A stretch of DNA of 64,000 nt from contig NC_134401.1 of assembly GCF_050003625.1 (NCBI RefSeq), positions 71,204,632-71,268,631 on the forward strand, written 5' to 3'. A model generated the notes under the pieces. That model was given only the letters and a program-made list of their open reading frames with translations. It did not search any database and was not told where the DNA came from. This document shows, piece by piece, positions 1-10,137 of this stretch (positions within the stretch are counted from its first letter, which is position 1; each line of letters begins with the position of its first letter). Source of the DNA: Haematobia irritans (lineage: Eukaryota > Arthropoda > Insecta > Diptera > Muscidae). The position numbers and the translations under genes are program-made.

Positions 1-105
1 GTGTTACACTACTTTTTCCCTAATTGACATTTCGCCCAAATGATAGTGTAATTCTAAAGTTATTGTTAATTTATAATATTGTGAGGTACAAAGGATCCAA
101 AATCT

Positions 106-945
106 ATGACAGTGTTCTTCATATGTTGCAATCAATTTCGAGAATGTTGTACCTTTTTTCCCAATCGAAATCGCCATAACTCATCCGGTAAGTTCCTATG
201 GCCAGACACCCAAATTAGGAGAATATTGTATTGCTCAGCCATGTCGTTGAGAGATTTGTGGATGGCCGTTTCCGAGTTAAGGACCACAAACTCCAAGGAT
301 ATTATTGCAGGTTGGCTGTCCGAGTATGTATTAATGCCAACATTTGTTGGAACATTACTTATCATCCAAGAGGCGATTCTTCTTTTATTTCTAATATTTC
401 AGCCTGAAAAACATTACAGTGACTAGGTTAATCTTTTCACTATACGAAGTTCCAGGTCTTTAGTATATACTCCGTCCATACATCCAATATACTCCGATTA
501 CACCTCTGAGTTTAATCCACTATGTTTGACACATCTGGCATTATTTTGAGTAACCGTGCGTTTTTTCCGACCACAGCGATAGCTCACGCAACCGCACAGC
601 CTTTGATGCAGCTGACTGTTTGCAAAAATTTCTAAAGGCAGTAGATGCAGCATGACATTAAGATAATATGTTCCTATCTTACTGAATGCACCTGAAATCC
701 ACACGCATGCCATGAGCTGAACTTTATTTACCAGACCACAACTCTATATAGCATTATAGGTGTAACCACTTTAGTCCCTACTTGTTTCCTATTGCCTTTT
801 TGCGCGAGTACAAAAGTACCGTGGCTTTTCCATCCCTTTCTTCAATATTAAGCTTAAAGTTCAGCGTACTGTCCAAAATAACCCCAAGGTATTTTGCACA
901 CTTACTAAAAGGGAATTTTAATACCCCCTAAGGAGAAGACTGTTT
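106..945 (-). mobile_element. Decayed I/LOA-like LINE fragment (RNase H and RT 3' part)
   Basis: On the minus strand this stretch is a diverged copy of the LINE seen at 5192-10124 and 60141-64000; it matches about 5810-6740 of the first of these. Reading from high to low coordinates it holds the end of the reverse transcriptase region and then part of RNase H (residues like NTYSDSQPAI near 300-340). It has several internal deletions and frameshifts, and no 3' tail is visible. It is a dead remnant. Confidence 0.8.
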
Positions 946-1329
946 TTCATATGTTTGGGTGTAAAAATTATATATTAGGAACTCAAATTTATAAAATTAT
1001 AAAATGTTTGTAAATATAATATGCTTGGAAGCAAACATATATTAATTTAGAAATAGCCTATAAATATATATGTGTTTAGAAAGAGAGACTTAGAGAGTAT
1101 GCTGCAAGTAAAAGAATGGAAGTAACCAAATGGCGCCTTAAAAATATATATGCACAAGGAAATTTTCATTAAAATGTTTTCCTACCAGTGTATGCCTAAG
1201 GTGAAATATATATGCTTGAAGCAAAATGTGTTTGGGGTATGTGTTACAGAAGCGATTTTTTTAGAGTGTATGTATATAACAGAAGCACATGTTTCACTTA
1301 AGCATTTTTTAAAATGTGAAATTCTAGAC
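946..1329. other. AT-rich stretch, no gene seen
   Basis: Low-complexity AT-rich sequence with scattered atatatg-type motifs. The short open frames here have no recognisable motif. I see nothing functional. Confidence 0.5.
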
Positions 1330-1775
1330 AAAGTTTTAAACTGTTTCGGGTAAAAGATTATAGTCTTGACATCCGGAAAAATCAATTCTCTGTTTTGTGT
1401 TTTCCGTACGACAGAATGCTACTTTCAATGGTTGATTATTTCGCGTATTAAACATATTCTGATTTCTTGTAAAAATTATAGTGTAGTGACCAATATTCTG
1501 CAAACTTTTGAAAATATACAAGCACGTTTGAAATTTATATATACACCTCAAAGGAAAAATCGATGGTAGTTGTTACGAATAAATCATTTGTCGCTTTGTT
1601 TTGTAGACCCTGTAAAGACTTCTACGCGGTGTTTTGTTTATCGGCATTAACGTTGCTAAATAATTTAGATGACTCTGAATTAGAGCATTATGTAGAAGCA
1701 ATTTTATTTCATCGCTAAATTTATATTTAAATTTGAAAAAGATGCCAATTGCCGGCGAAGTTTTGGATTTCAAAT
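1330..1775 (-). pseudogene. Fragment of a second LINE type (reverse transcriptase C-terminal end)
   Basis: Minus-strand frames read, in order, a segment with NALIQSHLNYLATLM (1573-1773) and one ending YNLLPETV (1336-1551). The order and spacing resemble the C-terminal part of CR1/Jockey-like LINE polymerases, as in the larger dead copy at 37915-39603 (which has YQSLIHSHLTYLP and YKQLPSNLRN). Frames are broken. The clade is inferred; only the resemblance is seen. Confidence 0.45.
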
Positions 1776-2170
1776 GTTTAATGTGCGTTTCCTAGGCAAG
1801 GTAAGATTGTAATTGTGTAGCTAAATACTTTATTGTACTGATCTCATGTAACTCCTGACCGCCAACTAGAAACCTCTTAGAGAAAATTTGGAACACACAG
1901 AAATGTCACCAGCATTACTGAGAGGGGATAATCTCACCTCTTACGCACGACACATTTTTGTTTAGTCAAAATCATGAGATTTAGTTTGAATTTCATTTAC
2001 GACTAACGTGATTCCGCTTGTCACGAAAGTTTCCTGTATAAGTGCTTAGATCTAATAGGGCCAATTTTTTTTATCTAATCATATCTAATAAGATCCCCCA
2101 ACTTTGAAAATATAAATATATACCTATCTAAAGTTAAATGCCCCCAAAACAATAGAAAATCAATAAAAAA
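1776..2170. other. Intergenic AT-rich stretch
   Basis: No supported gene, RNA or repeat end. It ends in an A-run at the left end of the Family A repeat. Confidence 0.5.
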
Positions 2171-2407
2171 CAAGTATATACGGCCGTAAGTTCGGCCAGG
2201 CCGAAGCTTATGTACCCTCCACCATGGATTGCGTAGAAACTTCTACTGAAGACTGTCATCCACAATCGAATTACTTGGGTTGCGGTAACACTTGCCGATG
2301 GCAAGGTATCTTAAAACTTCCTAACACCATAATATATACCACATAGTCCATACGTGGTATATATTAAACTAAAAAAGGCCGATTAAATACGTATATAATT
2401 AAGTTTA

Positions 2408-2700
2408 AAGTTTCTATAGAAATAAAATTTTGACAACATTTTCTATAGAAGTAAAATTTGGAAAAAATTTTCTATAGAAATAAAATTTGGATAAAATTTT
2501 CTATAGAAATAAAATTCTGACAACATTTTCTATAGAAATAAATTTTTTACAAAATTTTCTATAGAAATAAAATTTTGACAAAATGTTCTATAGAAATAAA
2601 ATTTTGACAACATTTTCTATAGAAATAAATATTTGACAAAATTGTCTATAGATATAACATTTTGACAATGTTTTCTATAAAAATAAAATTTTGGTACATT
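2408..2700 (+). repeat. About 29-bp tandem array inside Family A
   Basis: About ten imperfect units of the form TTTCTATAGAAATAAAATTT plus TGACAA. The unit contains the palindrome TTTCTATAGAAA. The same array occurs inverted at 23575-23780 in the minus-strand copy. Confidence 0.9.
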
Positions 2701-2879
2701 ATTTTTGGCTCGAGTGGCAACCATGATTATAAACCGATAAGGACCAATTTTTGTGTGATTGGGGATCGCCTATATATAACTATAGACCGATATGGACCAA
2801 TTTTGGCATGGCTATTAGCGGCCTTATACTAACAGCACGATGCAAATTTCAACCGGATCGGATGAATTTTGCTCCTCTA

Positions 2880-3240
2880 AGAGGCTCCGGAGGACAAATC
2901 GGATCGGCTTATATGGGGGCTATATATAATTATGGACCGATGTGGACCAATTTTTGCACGGTCATTAGAGAACATATACCAACACCATGTACAAAATTTC
3001 AGCCGGATCGGATGAAATTTGGTTCTCTTAGAGGCTCCGCAAGCCAAATCGGGGGATCGGTTTATATGGGGGCTATATATAATTATGGACCGATGTGGAC
3101 CAATTTTTGCATGGTTGTTAGAGACCATATACTAACACCATGTACCAAATTTCAGCCGGATCGGAGAAATTTTCTTCTCTTAGAGCAATCGCAAGCCAAA
3201 TTTGGGGGTCCGTTTATATGGATGCTATACGTAAAAGTGG
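2880..3240 (+). repeat. About 153-bp tandem units inside Family A
   Basis: Successive ATATGG(GG)GC motifs fall near 2911, 3064 and 3216, a period of 152-153 bp. As 153 is 51 codons, a frame stays open across units (2751-3284), giving a repetitive hypothetical protein with YNYGPMWTNF blocks. The frame has no start context or known domain, and other copies break it, so I treat it as satellite-like non-coding DNA. Confidence 0.8.
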
Positions 3241-3531
3241 ACCGATATGGCCCATTTTCAATACCATCCGACCTACATCAATAACAACTACTTGTGCCAA
3301 GTTTCAAGTCGATAGCTTGTTTCGTTCGGAAGTTAGCGTGATTTCAACAGACGGACGGACGGACGGACGGACATGCTCAGATCGACTCAGAATTTCACCA
3401 CGACCCAGAATATATATACTTTATGGGGTCTTAGAGCAATATTTCGATGTGTTACAAACGGAATGACAAAGTTAATATACCCCCATTCCTATGGTGGAGG
3501 GTATAAAAAGCAAAAAAAAAGCTATGAAAAT

Positions 3532-3913
3532 TGTTGAACGCACCGTTCAACTAGATTAAGTATTTTCATTCATTTTATACAATTTTTTGTTTACTTAATT
3601 TCTTTAAATATTACGTTGAAATAATATCTTATTTTCATTTAATTGTAACGTCAAAACGACCTATTAACTTTTGAAGTAATAATTTTAGTACATTTGCTCT
3701 TTTTGATCTCATTTATTTTCGTTAAGTTTTATTTTTTCTCTCCGCATGAAGCGGTTCTTTTGTACTTTAAGTTAAGTTACCAACTTCACCTCGACCAATA
3801 AAGTCGCAAATAATTGTATGAATTCAAGTGGAATTCTTTTTGTTGTTTTCCTTTATCCTTTTGGAAAACCCCTTTAAATATTATTAGCCCTTGGTTCACG
3901 ACCAGAGCTAACA
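3532..3913 (+). repeat. BEL-A 5' LTR
   Basis: Begins TGTTGAACG and ends GAGCTAACA, fitting TG...CA LTR ends. It matches 22052-22415 nearly base for base up to CCCTTGGT. It is followed after TA by a TGG-starting primer-site candidate. Confidence 0.85.
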
Positions 3914-3935
3914 TATGGTCCTTCGAAAAATCCTA
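3914..3935 (+). promoter_or_regulatory. BEL-A primer binding site candidate
   Basis: TGGTCCTTCGAAAAATCC directly follows the 5' LTR with a 2-nt spacer, as in BEL-B where TGGTGCC follows ACA-TT. The tRNA was not identified. Confidence 0.55.
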
Positions 3936-4218
3936 GCGACGTTAGGATTGGAATTACGTTCCAGTGGATTATAAATCACCAGATTGTCTAATCTAGATTC
4001 TGGGATTTCATGTCGAGAAGTTGAATGTAAATGGTTCATTTCTCCATCACAAAAGAAAAAAACAGAAACTAAGGCGGTTTATACGGTGTCATCTACTAAT
4101 TAGCTGCATTGATCATTTGTATTACGTACAACAAGTTTGACCAACGAATATCAACTCCATTTCTACGGCAAAAGTCCATCGGAGACCACCTTGGTACAAA
4201 GGAAAGTAAGAAGAACTG

Positions 4219-4230
4219 AACAGGTATGTA
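4219..4230 (+). promoter_or_regulatory. Candidate 5' splice site, BEL-A leader
   Basis: Reads AACAG/GTATGTA, with the cut after 4223, matching the metazoan donor consensus. It lies downstream of the LTR on the element's sense strand, so it could be joined to the acceptor at 21120 in front of the third ORF. Use is inferred. Confidence 0.45.
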
Positions 4231-4512
4231 CAGTGAGAATTAGCATTGCTGATATTACGATCAATTTGTATTCTATGTACAACGAAACGTTCAAAAATCT
4301 CGCCATCTATTCTTTAATATATTGCGTAATAATCACCATAACCTATGGACGCAGCCCTAAAACAAAATTAATATTTACAATAACAAAATCAACTGAAAAA
4401 GTAAATAAATTCCGCAAAGTCTTGTATATAATTGCATTATACATATATCACGCAACAACAAATTGTACAACGAACACTCGCGACAAATCATACATTTGTT
4501 TCAGTTCCAATC

Positions 4513-4971
4513 CAGAGAATGAAGCCGCCGAGTCGCGCCGCCGATTTTAGCCGCCGCCGACCAGTTTCTTCCAGCCGAAGCCGCCGCCGAATATATCGAC
4601 TCATCTCGACTCATAATTAGCCGCCAAGTAATCAAAAATATTGATTTAAATCAGAAAAATTTATTAATAATTGTTGTATTTTTTGTTAAAATGTTTAACT
4701 TTCAACCCAAAATCCATCAGTATCATGTTTCTATAATAGCTTTGCAACCATTTAGCTCAGAAAATGTAAATGAAATGAAAATTTGATTGTAAGTTTGGTT
4801 GTACAACTAATCTCATTACCATTCGGATTACCTCAAATCGATTTTATAATGGATAATTGTCCGCCGCCGAATAGACGAATTTATATCGGCTTAGCCATCA
4901 AGCCGCCGCCGCCGGAGGCAAAAAATTAGTGTCAGCCGCCGCCGGCAAAAATGGGTCGGCTTCATTCTCTG
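4513..4971. mobile_element. hAT-like miniature element with GCC-rich ends
   Basis: Perfect 15-bp terminal inverted repeats, CAGAGAATGAAGCCG at the left and its complement at the right, flanked by an 8-bp direct repeat TTCCAATC (4505-4512 and 4972-4979). The 8-bp duplication and CAGAG termini fit hAT transposons. The 459-bp body has no ORF but has clusters of GCCGCC next to both ends, plausibly transposase-binding repeats. It interrupts the BEL-A leader. Confidence 0.85.
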
Positions 4972-5191
4972 TTCCAATCGTTCTTCATTATTAGTGAATA
5001 GTTATTAATTTGATAACCGGTAGATGTTAGTCGCACACAAAACTACACATACATACGTATGAAGAAGAACAAAATCAAAGTTCTTTTCATTTAAAACTAA
5101 ACGGACGTATCGGTGATCAAATTTAATAAACTTCAAGAAATTATAAAGAAAGTGCGGTAAAGACATTATAAAATTATGCGTTGATCGTCTA

Positions 5192-5206
5192 GGTTAGGTT
5201 AGGTTA
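5192..5206 (-). repeat. LINE 3' tail of TAACC units
   Basis: Three units of GGTTA on the plus strand, TAACC on the LINE sense strand, directly against the target duplication. Copy B has five units at 60141-60165. The repeat equals the insect telomere motif (TTAGG)n in the other phase. Confidence 0.85.
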
Positions 5207-5327
5207 AAGTGGCAGCCCGATTAAGATTCAGGCTCACTTAGACTATTCAGTCCATTGTGATACCACATTAACTAAAAGTACCTATTACATATGGGCACTT
5301 CTAGTTTTAACCGCTGAACCTTCTTGA

Positions 5328-8300
5328 TTATTTTTCTTTGTTGAACCAACCAGATTGTTCCAAAACCATTAGCAGACTGCTTAAGTTAACGTTTTCCAGA
5401 TCCGCCAGTAATCTGAAGCTATATGCTCCTAAAAGTTGCTTGCGCTTTACACAAAATGCAGGACACTCACACAAGAGTTGTTTAATTGATTCTTTTTCCT
5501 CCGCATCATGACAGCTCATACAATAGTCATTATACTTTTGCAAAATCTCCTATCAGGCAGCGACCCGTTATAGCAGATATCAGGAGTGATATCTGACGTC
5601 TCGAGAACATTAGCATATCTAGTGTGCGGTTTAAGTTGAAATGGGGCCATATTTGCTTGGTGTCGTTACAACCCTTGCAATTCTCCCATCGAACATTTGC
5701 CATCATAACAGCCTTCTCACGCAGCATGAGCTTGCAGGTAGCTAGGGGCATACCAACAAATTCTAGTTCCCCTGGAATATGTAAGGTAGTCCCTAGCCTT
5801 GCCAACTCATACGCTTCGCAGTTCCCCGGTATGTTCCTATGGCCAGGCACCCATATTAGGTGAATATTGTACTGCTCAGCCATCTCATTGAGAGATTTGC
5901 GGCAATCGATGGTCGTTTTCGAGTTGAGGAACACAGAGTCCAAGGATTTTATTGCAGGTTGACTGTCTGAGTATATATTAATGTCCACATTTTTTGGAAC
6001 ATTACTTCTCAGCCAATTCGCCACCTCTGTTATTGCTAATATTTCAGCCTGAAAAACACTACAGTGATTAGGTAATCTTTTCGCTATTTGAAGTTCCAGA
6101 TTATTAGAATATACTCCGAACCCCACTTGTCCATCCAATTTGGAGCCATCAGTGTAGAAATCTATATATTCTTTATTCCCCGGGGTCTGTGTGCACCACG
6201 CCTCACTGTTGGGGATTAGAGTCTCAAACTTTTTGTCGAAAAGTGGACTCGCCAAAGTGTAATCCACTACGTTAGGTACATCTGGCATTATTTTGAGGAC
6301 AGAACTGTGACCGTAACCTTTTTCCGACCACAGCGATAGTTCGCGAAACCGCACAGCCGTTGTTGCAGCTGACTGTTTGGCCAAAATGTCTAAAAGCAAT
6401 AGATGCAGCATGACATTAAGGGAATTTGTTCCTGTCTTGCTGAATGCGCCTGAAATACACAAACACGCCATACGCTGAACTTTATCTAAACCAGTCGGTT
6501 TCTGAAGTGCCGGCCACCAGACTACAACACCATATAGCATTATAGGTCTAACCACTGCCGTGTATAGCCAATGCACAATTTTTGGTTTTAGTCCCCACTT
6601 TTTTCCTATTGCCTTTTTGCACGAGTACAAAGCTACAGTTGCCTTCCTCGCCCTTTCTTCAATATTAAGCTTAAAGTTCAGCTTCCTGTCCAAAATAACG
6701 CCAAGGTATTTTGCACAATCACCAAAGGGAATTTCAAACCCCCTAAGGAAATAGGCCTAACCGTGGGAGTTTTGCGATCTTTGCAGTACATGACTAATTC
6801 TGTCTTTGCAGGATTTACCCCAAGACCATTGTCTTTCGCCCATTGTTCGCCCTCTGAATAATATCTCTGATTGTGGATGGGAATTTTCCCCTGACTGCCA
6901 GAGCTACATCATCTGCGTATGCCACCACTTTTATCCTTTCTTTTTCTAGAGTAACCAGAAGGCTATTTATAGCAACATTCCAAAGAAGAGGTGATAGAAC
7001 TCCTCCTTGGGGAGTGCCTCTGTTCACATACTTTTGTATGTTTGCTTGTCCTAGTGTGGCTGAAATACGTCTCTTCATTAGCAGTTCGTCTAACAGCCTG
7101 AGTATACATGGATCAACATTCAGAGTTGTCAGTCCATTTAATATCGAGCTCGGATGGACATTATTGAATGCCCCTTCGATGCCTAGAAACGCCACGATTG
7201 TGTATTCTTTGACAGATAGTGAGCTTTCAATAAAGCTAACTAGTTCATGTAGTGCGTTCTCAGTAGACCTGCCCTTCGAGTATGCATGTTGTCGTTTCGA
7301 GAGCAAACTTGAATCGATCCTAGTTCTAAGATAAATATCTATCATCCTCTCCAGAGTCTTAAGTAGGAATGATGATAAGCTGATTGGTCGGAAATCCTTC
7401 GCATTCGAGTGAGAGGCTTTTCCCGCTTTAGGTATGAAAACGACTTTTGATTCCCTCCACTTTCCTGGGATATATGATAAGTTGATACATCCTTTATATA
7501 TCACCGACAACCAGGGGATAATTTTGTCAGTTACAGCTTGTAACTCCGCCGGAGTAATTCCATCAGGTCCAGGGGATTTGAATGGTCCAAAGCTATTTAG
7601 CGCCCATCTTATTCTAGTTTCCGATACAATTTCCTCGACAGGAAACGACCGCTGAGCAACTGTGGCACCGCCAGTACATGGTTCAACCGTCTGATTTCCA
7701 GGAAAATGTGTGTCCAATAGTACCTCCATCGTCTCCTCACTGGACGTTGTCCAATTGCCCTCCGATGTTTTAATGAAACCTGGAGCGGAGTTGGTGGATG
7801 CTAGAACCTTCCGTAGTCTGGAAGCCTCTGACGTATTCTCAATACTGCTGCAGTAAGCATTCCAAGAGTTATGCTGAGCATTTCTCAGTTCTCGCTTGTA
7901 TCCTCTCAGATTCTTCTTGTAAGTGTCCCAGTCCTCAGGGGCTCTGGTGGACTTTGCCTTGTTAAAGAGCTTCCTGCAGGATTTCCTCATATTACTTAAT
8001 TCCGTAGACCACCATGGTGGTCGATGTTTCCCCCTTGGCTTTCCTCTAGGGCATGCAGCTTTCAGTGAGATGTTGAAGGCCTTAGTAATCCGCTCCACTG
8101 CGTGTTCGATATCTTGCACATTTCTCATATTTGTCTCTGTTATTTCCGGTATCGTCATATTGAACGATTCCCTATACCTATTCCAGTCAGCTTTCCTAAC
8201 ATTTGGCGGAAATATGATCTTGGTGATATGAACATCAAATTTGAAACTGATGTAGCGATGATCTGAGAAGCTGTGTTCACTTAAAACCTGCCACTCAGAT

Positions 8301-8779
8301 ATCATTTCATTCAGCTCTTGCGAGGCCAAGGTGATGTCCAAAACCTCTTGCCTGTTTTTAGTGACAAAGGTTGGGACATCTCCCTTGTTGCAAACTACCA
8401 GATTAGTACGCAAAATAAACTCTATTAGCGACTCTCCCCTTGCATTAGTATCACTACTTCCCCATATACTATGATGTGCATTCGCATCGCATCCCATAAT
8501 GAGTTTCGTCTTTGTTTTCAGTGACTCCTCCACTAAGGTCTTAACGGCATATGGAGGCATCTCCCTGTCATGTCCCATGTAGACCGAAGATACCCAATAT
8601 TTGCATTTGGCTATTTCTAAACTTGCAACGACAGTGTCTGTATTGCACATTGAAGGAAGCAGAAACAAGTTAAGCTCGTTTTTAGCAATTATACAGGCTC
8701 GAATTACATCATTACCAGTATACTGCAATAGTTTGAACCCCGGAGTACTTTCATCAGGAGAACTTTTAAGGCAGCACAT
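5328..8779 (-). pseudogene. LINE copy A ORF2: endonuclease-reverse transcriptase-RNase H, broken
   Basis: Reading down the minus strand: AP endonuclease residues GCDANAHHSIWG and an SDHRY motif; reverse transcriptase with SPGPDG, TPQGGVLSPLLW and the YADD catalytic box (near 6905); then RNase H with FYTDGSK, QAEILAI, YSDSQPA and WVPGHRNIPGN. The protein would nick DNA, prime and copy the LINE RNA in the nucleus. Lesions compared with copy B: a 64-bp deletion near 8750 removes the QEPY block holding a catalytic Glu and shifts frame; more frameshifts lie near 6840, 6740 and 5535. The endonuclease is disabled and the protein is split into three frames, so this copy cannot move on its own. Confidence 0.9.
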
Positions 8780-8785
8780 GCAGCC

Positions 8786-10015
8786 TTACAATGATGAAGA
8801 TTTATCTGGAGGATCCGTAGGACCATCGAGATTTTCAACAACCGTCACATCAGCCGCTTCAATCGAGTCATCAAGAATGTCCTCTTCAGAGATATCGGTG
8901 ACTCTCGCAATAACCATAGGTTCAACTTTGGTGAGTTCTGAGGCAGTAGAAGCCTCCTCACGCATACGGTATCTATCCATGTCTTCAAATGTCTTGGTAT
9001 CCCCCTCGACTTCGCAAGAGGATCCGCTTACTTCTGATTCAGACAGAGGCTTGTCCATTTCTGAATCCTTTAGCTGATCGTTTTTATATACCTTCATTTG
9101 GAAATAATGAAAGCCATAACATACACGGCCCTGGGACTTTGCTAGATGTGGCAAAGACTGAGTGTTCAATATAAACACTGCATGCCGTCGTGGCCCATCC
9201 ACTTCATCCAAACGGCCAACCTTCCAATCAGCTGTTGGAAGATCTGGATTGCATTGTTTCAGTCTATTTAAAATAAATTCAGGGTCAGGAGGGTTTGCAG
9301 GTATCCACGCATGTGCTCTTGGTCTAGCCGGTATGTCTTTCTTCTCGACTAACTCTAGAGCAGCTCCTTCCCAAACTTCACCAATTAGTATCAGAGCAGC
9401 TTTAAAACATTCTATAGACCTCTGGTCCTCAAATTCGACTAGCTTAAATCGTCCTTGATACCAACCAGCCTCTTGGTTTCGAGGATCTGGGCCGGGAAAC
9501 TTTTCCAGCACCTGTGAGTAGACGCCAGACAAAGCATTCTCAATTTCCCCCCATTTTTGCTTTGGAACCATACCGTCCAATGCTCCTTTATTTATGATAG
9601 CCATCACAAGGCTGTCTTTAGCAACTGAGGCAAACGATCGTTGATCCCTTTTGGAGGATGGCAGCTCATCCGGTGATCGTTCCCTTTTTCCATCCTCAAG
9701 AATTCCTTGAGCCCATTTTAAGGAATCGCTTTGTTTAGCCGACAACGTGCTTGGATCGACTGATCCTAATTTCTTTAGGATAAACAAAGCATTTCTGCGT
9801 TCTTTGAATCTCTTTCGTGAGGGATTACCTCCTTTTGATGCCGTTACCTTGGAAAAGGTCCGACTTGTCAAATTGTCGCCACCTGTCGACCCGTCTACAG
9901 GTCGACTAATTGGGCCTAACTCTTGGTCATTGCCCAAATTTATAACTCCAGTCGATACCCGTCCACTGGGCCCTGAAGTTAGCAACCCAGTGGATGTCTT
10001 TGAATTTCTCTGCAT
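8786..10015 (-). CDS. LINE copy A ORF1 protein (DUF4780-like)
   Basis: Intact 409-residue frame starting at an ATG in good context (GCCACCATGC) 109 bp from the element's 5' end. Residues 1-125 are Ser/Gly-rich and basic around 60-75 and 110-125. Residues about 128-312 form a compact region (from FASVAKDSLVMAI to YFQMKVYKND) resembling the DUF4780 domain I recall from insect LINE ORF1s. The C-terminal 90 residues are acidic. There is no CCHC zinc knuckle, unlike ORF1 of I elements. The presumed role is RNA binding and chaperoning of the LINE RNA. In copy B the end of ORF1 overlaps the start of ORF2 by about 41 bp. It is intact although ORF2 of the same copy is broken. Confidence 0.75.
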   Translation of the reverse strand: MQRNSKTSTGLLTSGPSGRVSTGVINLGNDQELGPISRPVDGSTGGDNLTSRTFSKVTASKGGNPSRKRFKERRNALFILKKLGSVDPSTLSAKQSDSLKWAQGILEDGKRERSPDELPSSKRDQRSFASVAKDSLVMAIINKGALDGMVPKQKWGEIENALSGVYSQVLEKFPGPDPRNQEAGWYQGRFKLVEFEDQRSIECFKAALILIGEVWEGAALELVEKKDIPARPRAHAWIPANPPDPEFILNRLKQCNPDLPTADWKVGRLDEVDGPRRHAVFILNTQSLPHLAKSQGRVCYGFHYFQMKVYKNDQLKDSEMDKPLSESEVSGSSCEVEGDTKTFEDMDRYRMREEASTASELTKVEPMVIARVTDISEEDILDDSIEAADVTVVENLDGPTDPPDKSSSL

Positions 10016-10090
10016 GGTGGCCTAATATCCCACCACACTTGAAATTCGTAGTAGGTACTTATTACGATGATTTTATCCGCTATTAAAAAA

Positions 10091-10124
10091 CACGTCCGTT
10101 CCGTTCGACGGTTGAAATAATCAT
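10091..10124 (-). promoter_or_regulatory. Internal LINE promoter with downstream promoter element
   Basis: Counting the first base of the LINE (10124) as +1, GGACGTG lies exactly at +28 to +34 (10091-10097 on the minus strand). That sequence and position match the RGACGTG downstream promoter element known from TATA-less fly LINEs such as I, F and jockey. No TATA box is visible. The position match supports 10124 as the true transcription start. Confidence 0.7.
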
Positions 10125-10137
10125 CGTTGATCGTCTA

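Larger units (their letters stand above)
2171..3509 (+). repeat. Family A dispersed repeat, copy 1 (full length)
   Basis: This is the best complete copy of a family that occurs five times in the window (2171-3509 +, 22928-24019 -, 40206-43900 +, 43998-58877 +, 59989-60140 +). In order it has: a left end starting CAAGTATATACGGCCGT; a palindrome TTCGGCCAGGCCGAA; the motif TACCCTCCACCATGG; an array of about 29-bp units (2408-2700); an array of about 153-bp units (2880-3240); a (GACG)n-like run; and a right end with TATGGTGGAGGGTATAAAA, which is the inverted copy of the left CCTCCACCAT motif. It sits in an A-run. Subterminal inverted repeats, a terminal hairpin and central tandem repeats are also found in Helentron/DINE-type elements of flies; that class assignment is inference. 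Confidence 0.85.
3936..5178 (+). other. BEL-A leader, first part
   Basis: Non-coding leader of BEL-A between primer site and LINE insertion, carrying a hAT-like miniature element (4513-4971). It contains a consensus 5' splice site (4221-4229). No reliable protein frame is visible. Confidence 0.6.
5192..10124 (-). mobile_element. I/LOA-type LINE copy A
   Basis: Full-length insertion on the minus strand flanked by a 13-bp duplication CGTTGATCGTCTA (5179-5191, 10125-10137). From its 5' end (10124): a 109-bp leader with a downstream promoter motif, ORF1 (10015-8786), ORF2 (8779-5328, broken) with AP endonuclease, reverse transcriptase and RNase H, a short 3' region, then a tail of three TAACC units (5192-5206) instead of poly-A. 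RNase H after reverse transcriptase places it with I/LOA rather than Jockey elements (family knowledge). It sits inside BEL-A and is therefore younger. Confidence 0.9.

Noticed and set aside
2751..3284. 177-codon open frame with repeated YNYGPMWTNF blocks, also seen in other Family A copies
   Set aside because: The frame follows from a tandem unit of 51 codons, has no start context or domain, and other copies (43000-43660) break it with 151/154-bp units.
4137..4550. 137-codon frame in the BEL-A leader
   Set aside because: Begins at a TTG and runs into the hAT-like element; no motif.
5192..5206. GGTTA run as a piece of telomere
   Set aside because: It ends exactly at the LINE target duplication and recurs in copy B with another unit number, so it is the LINE tail.
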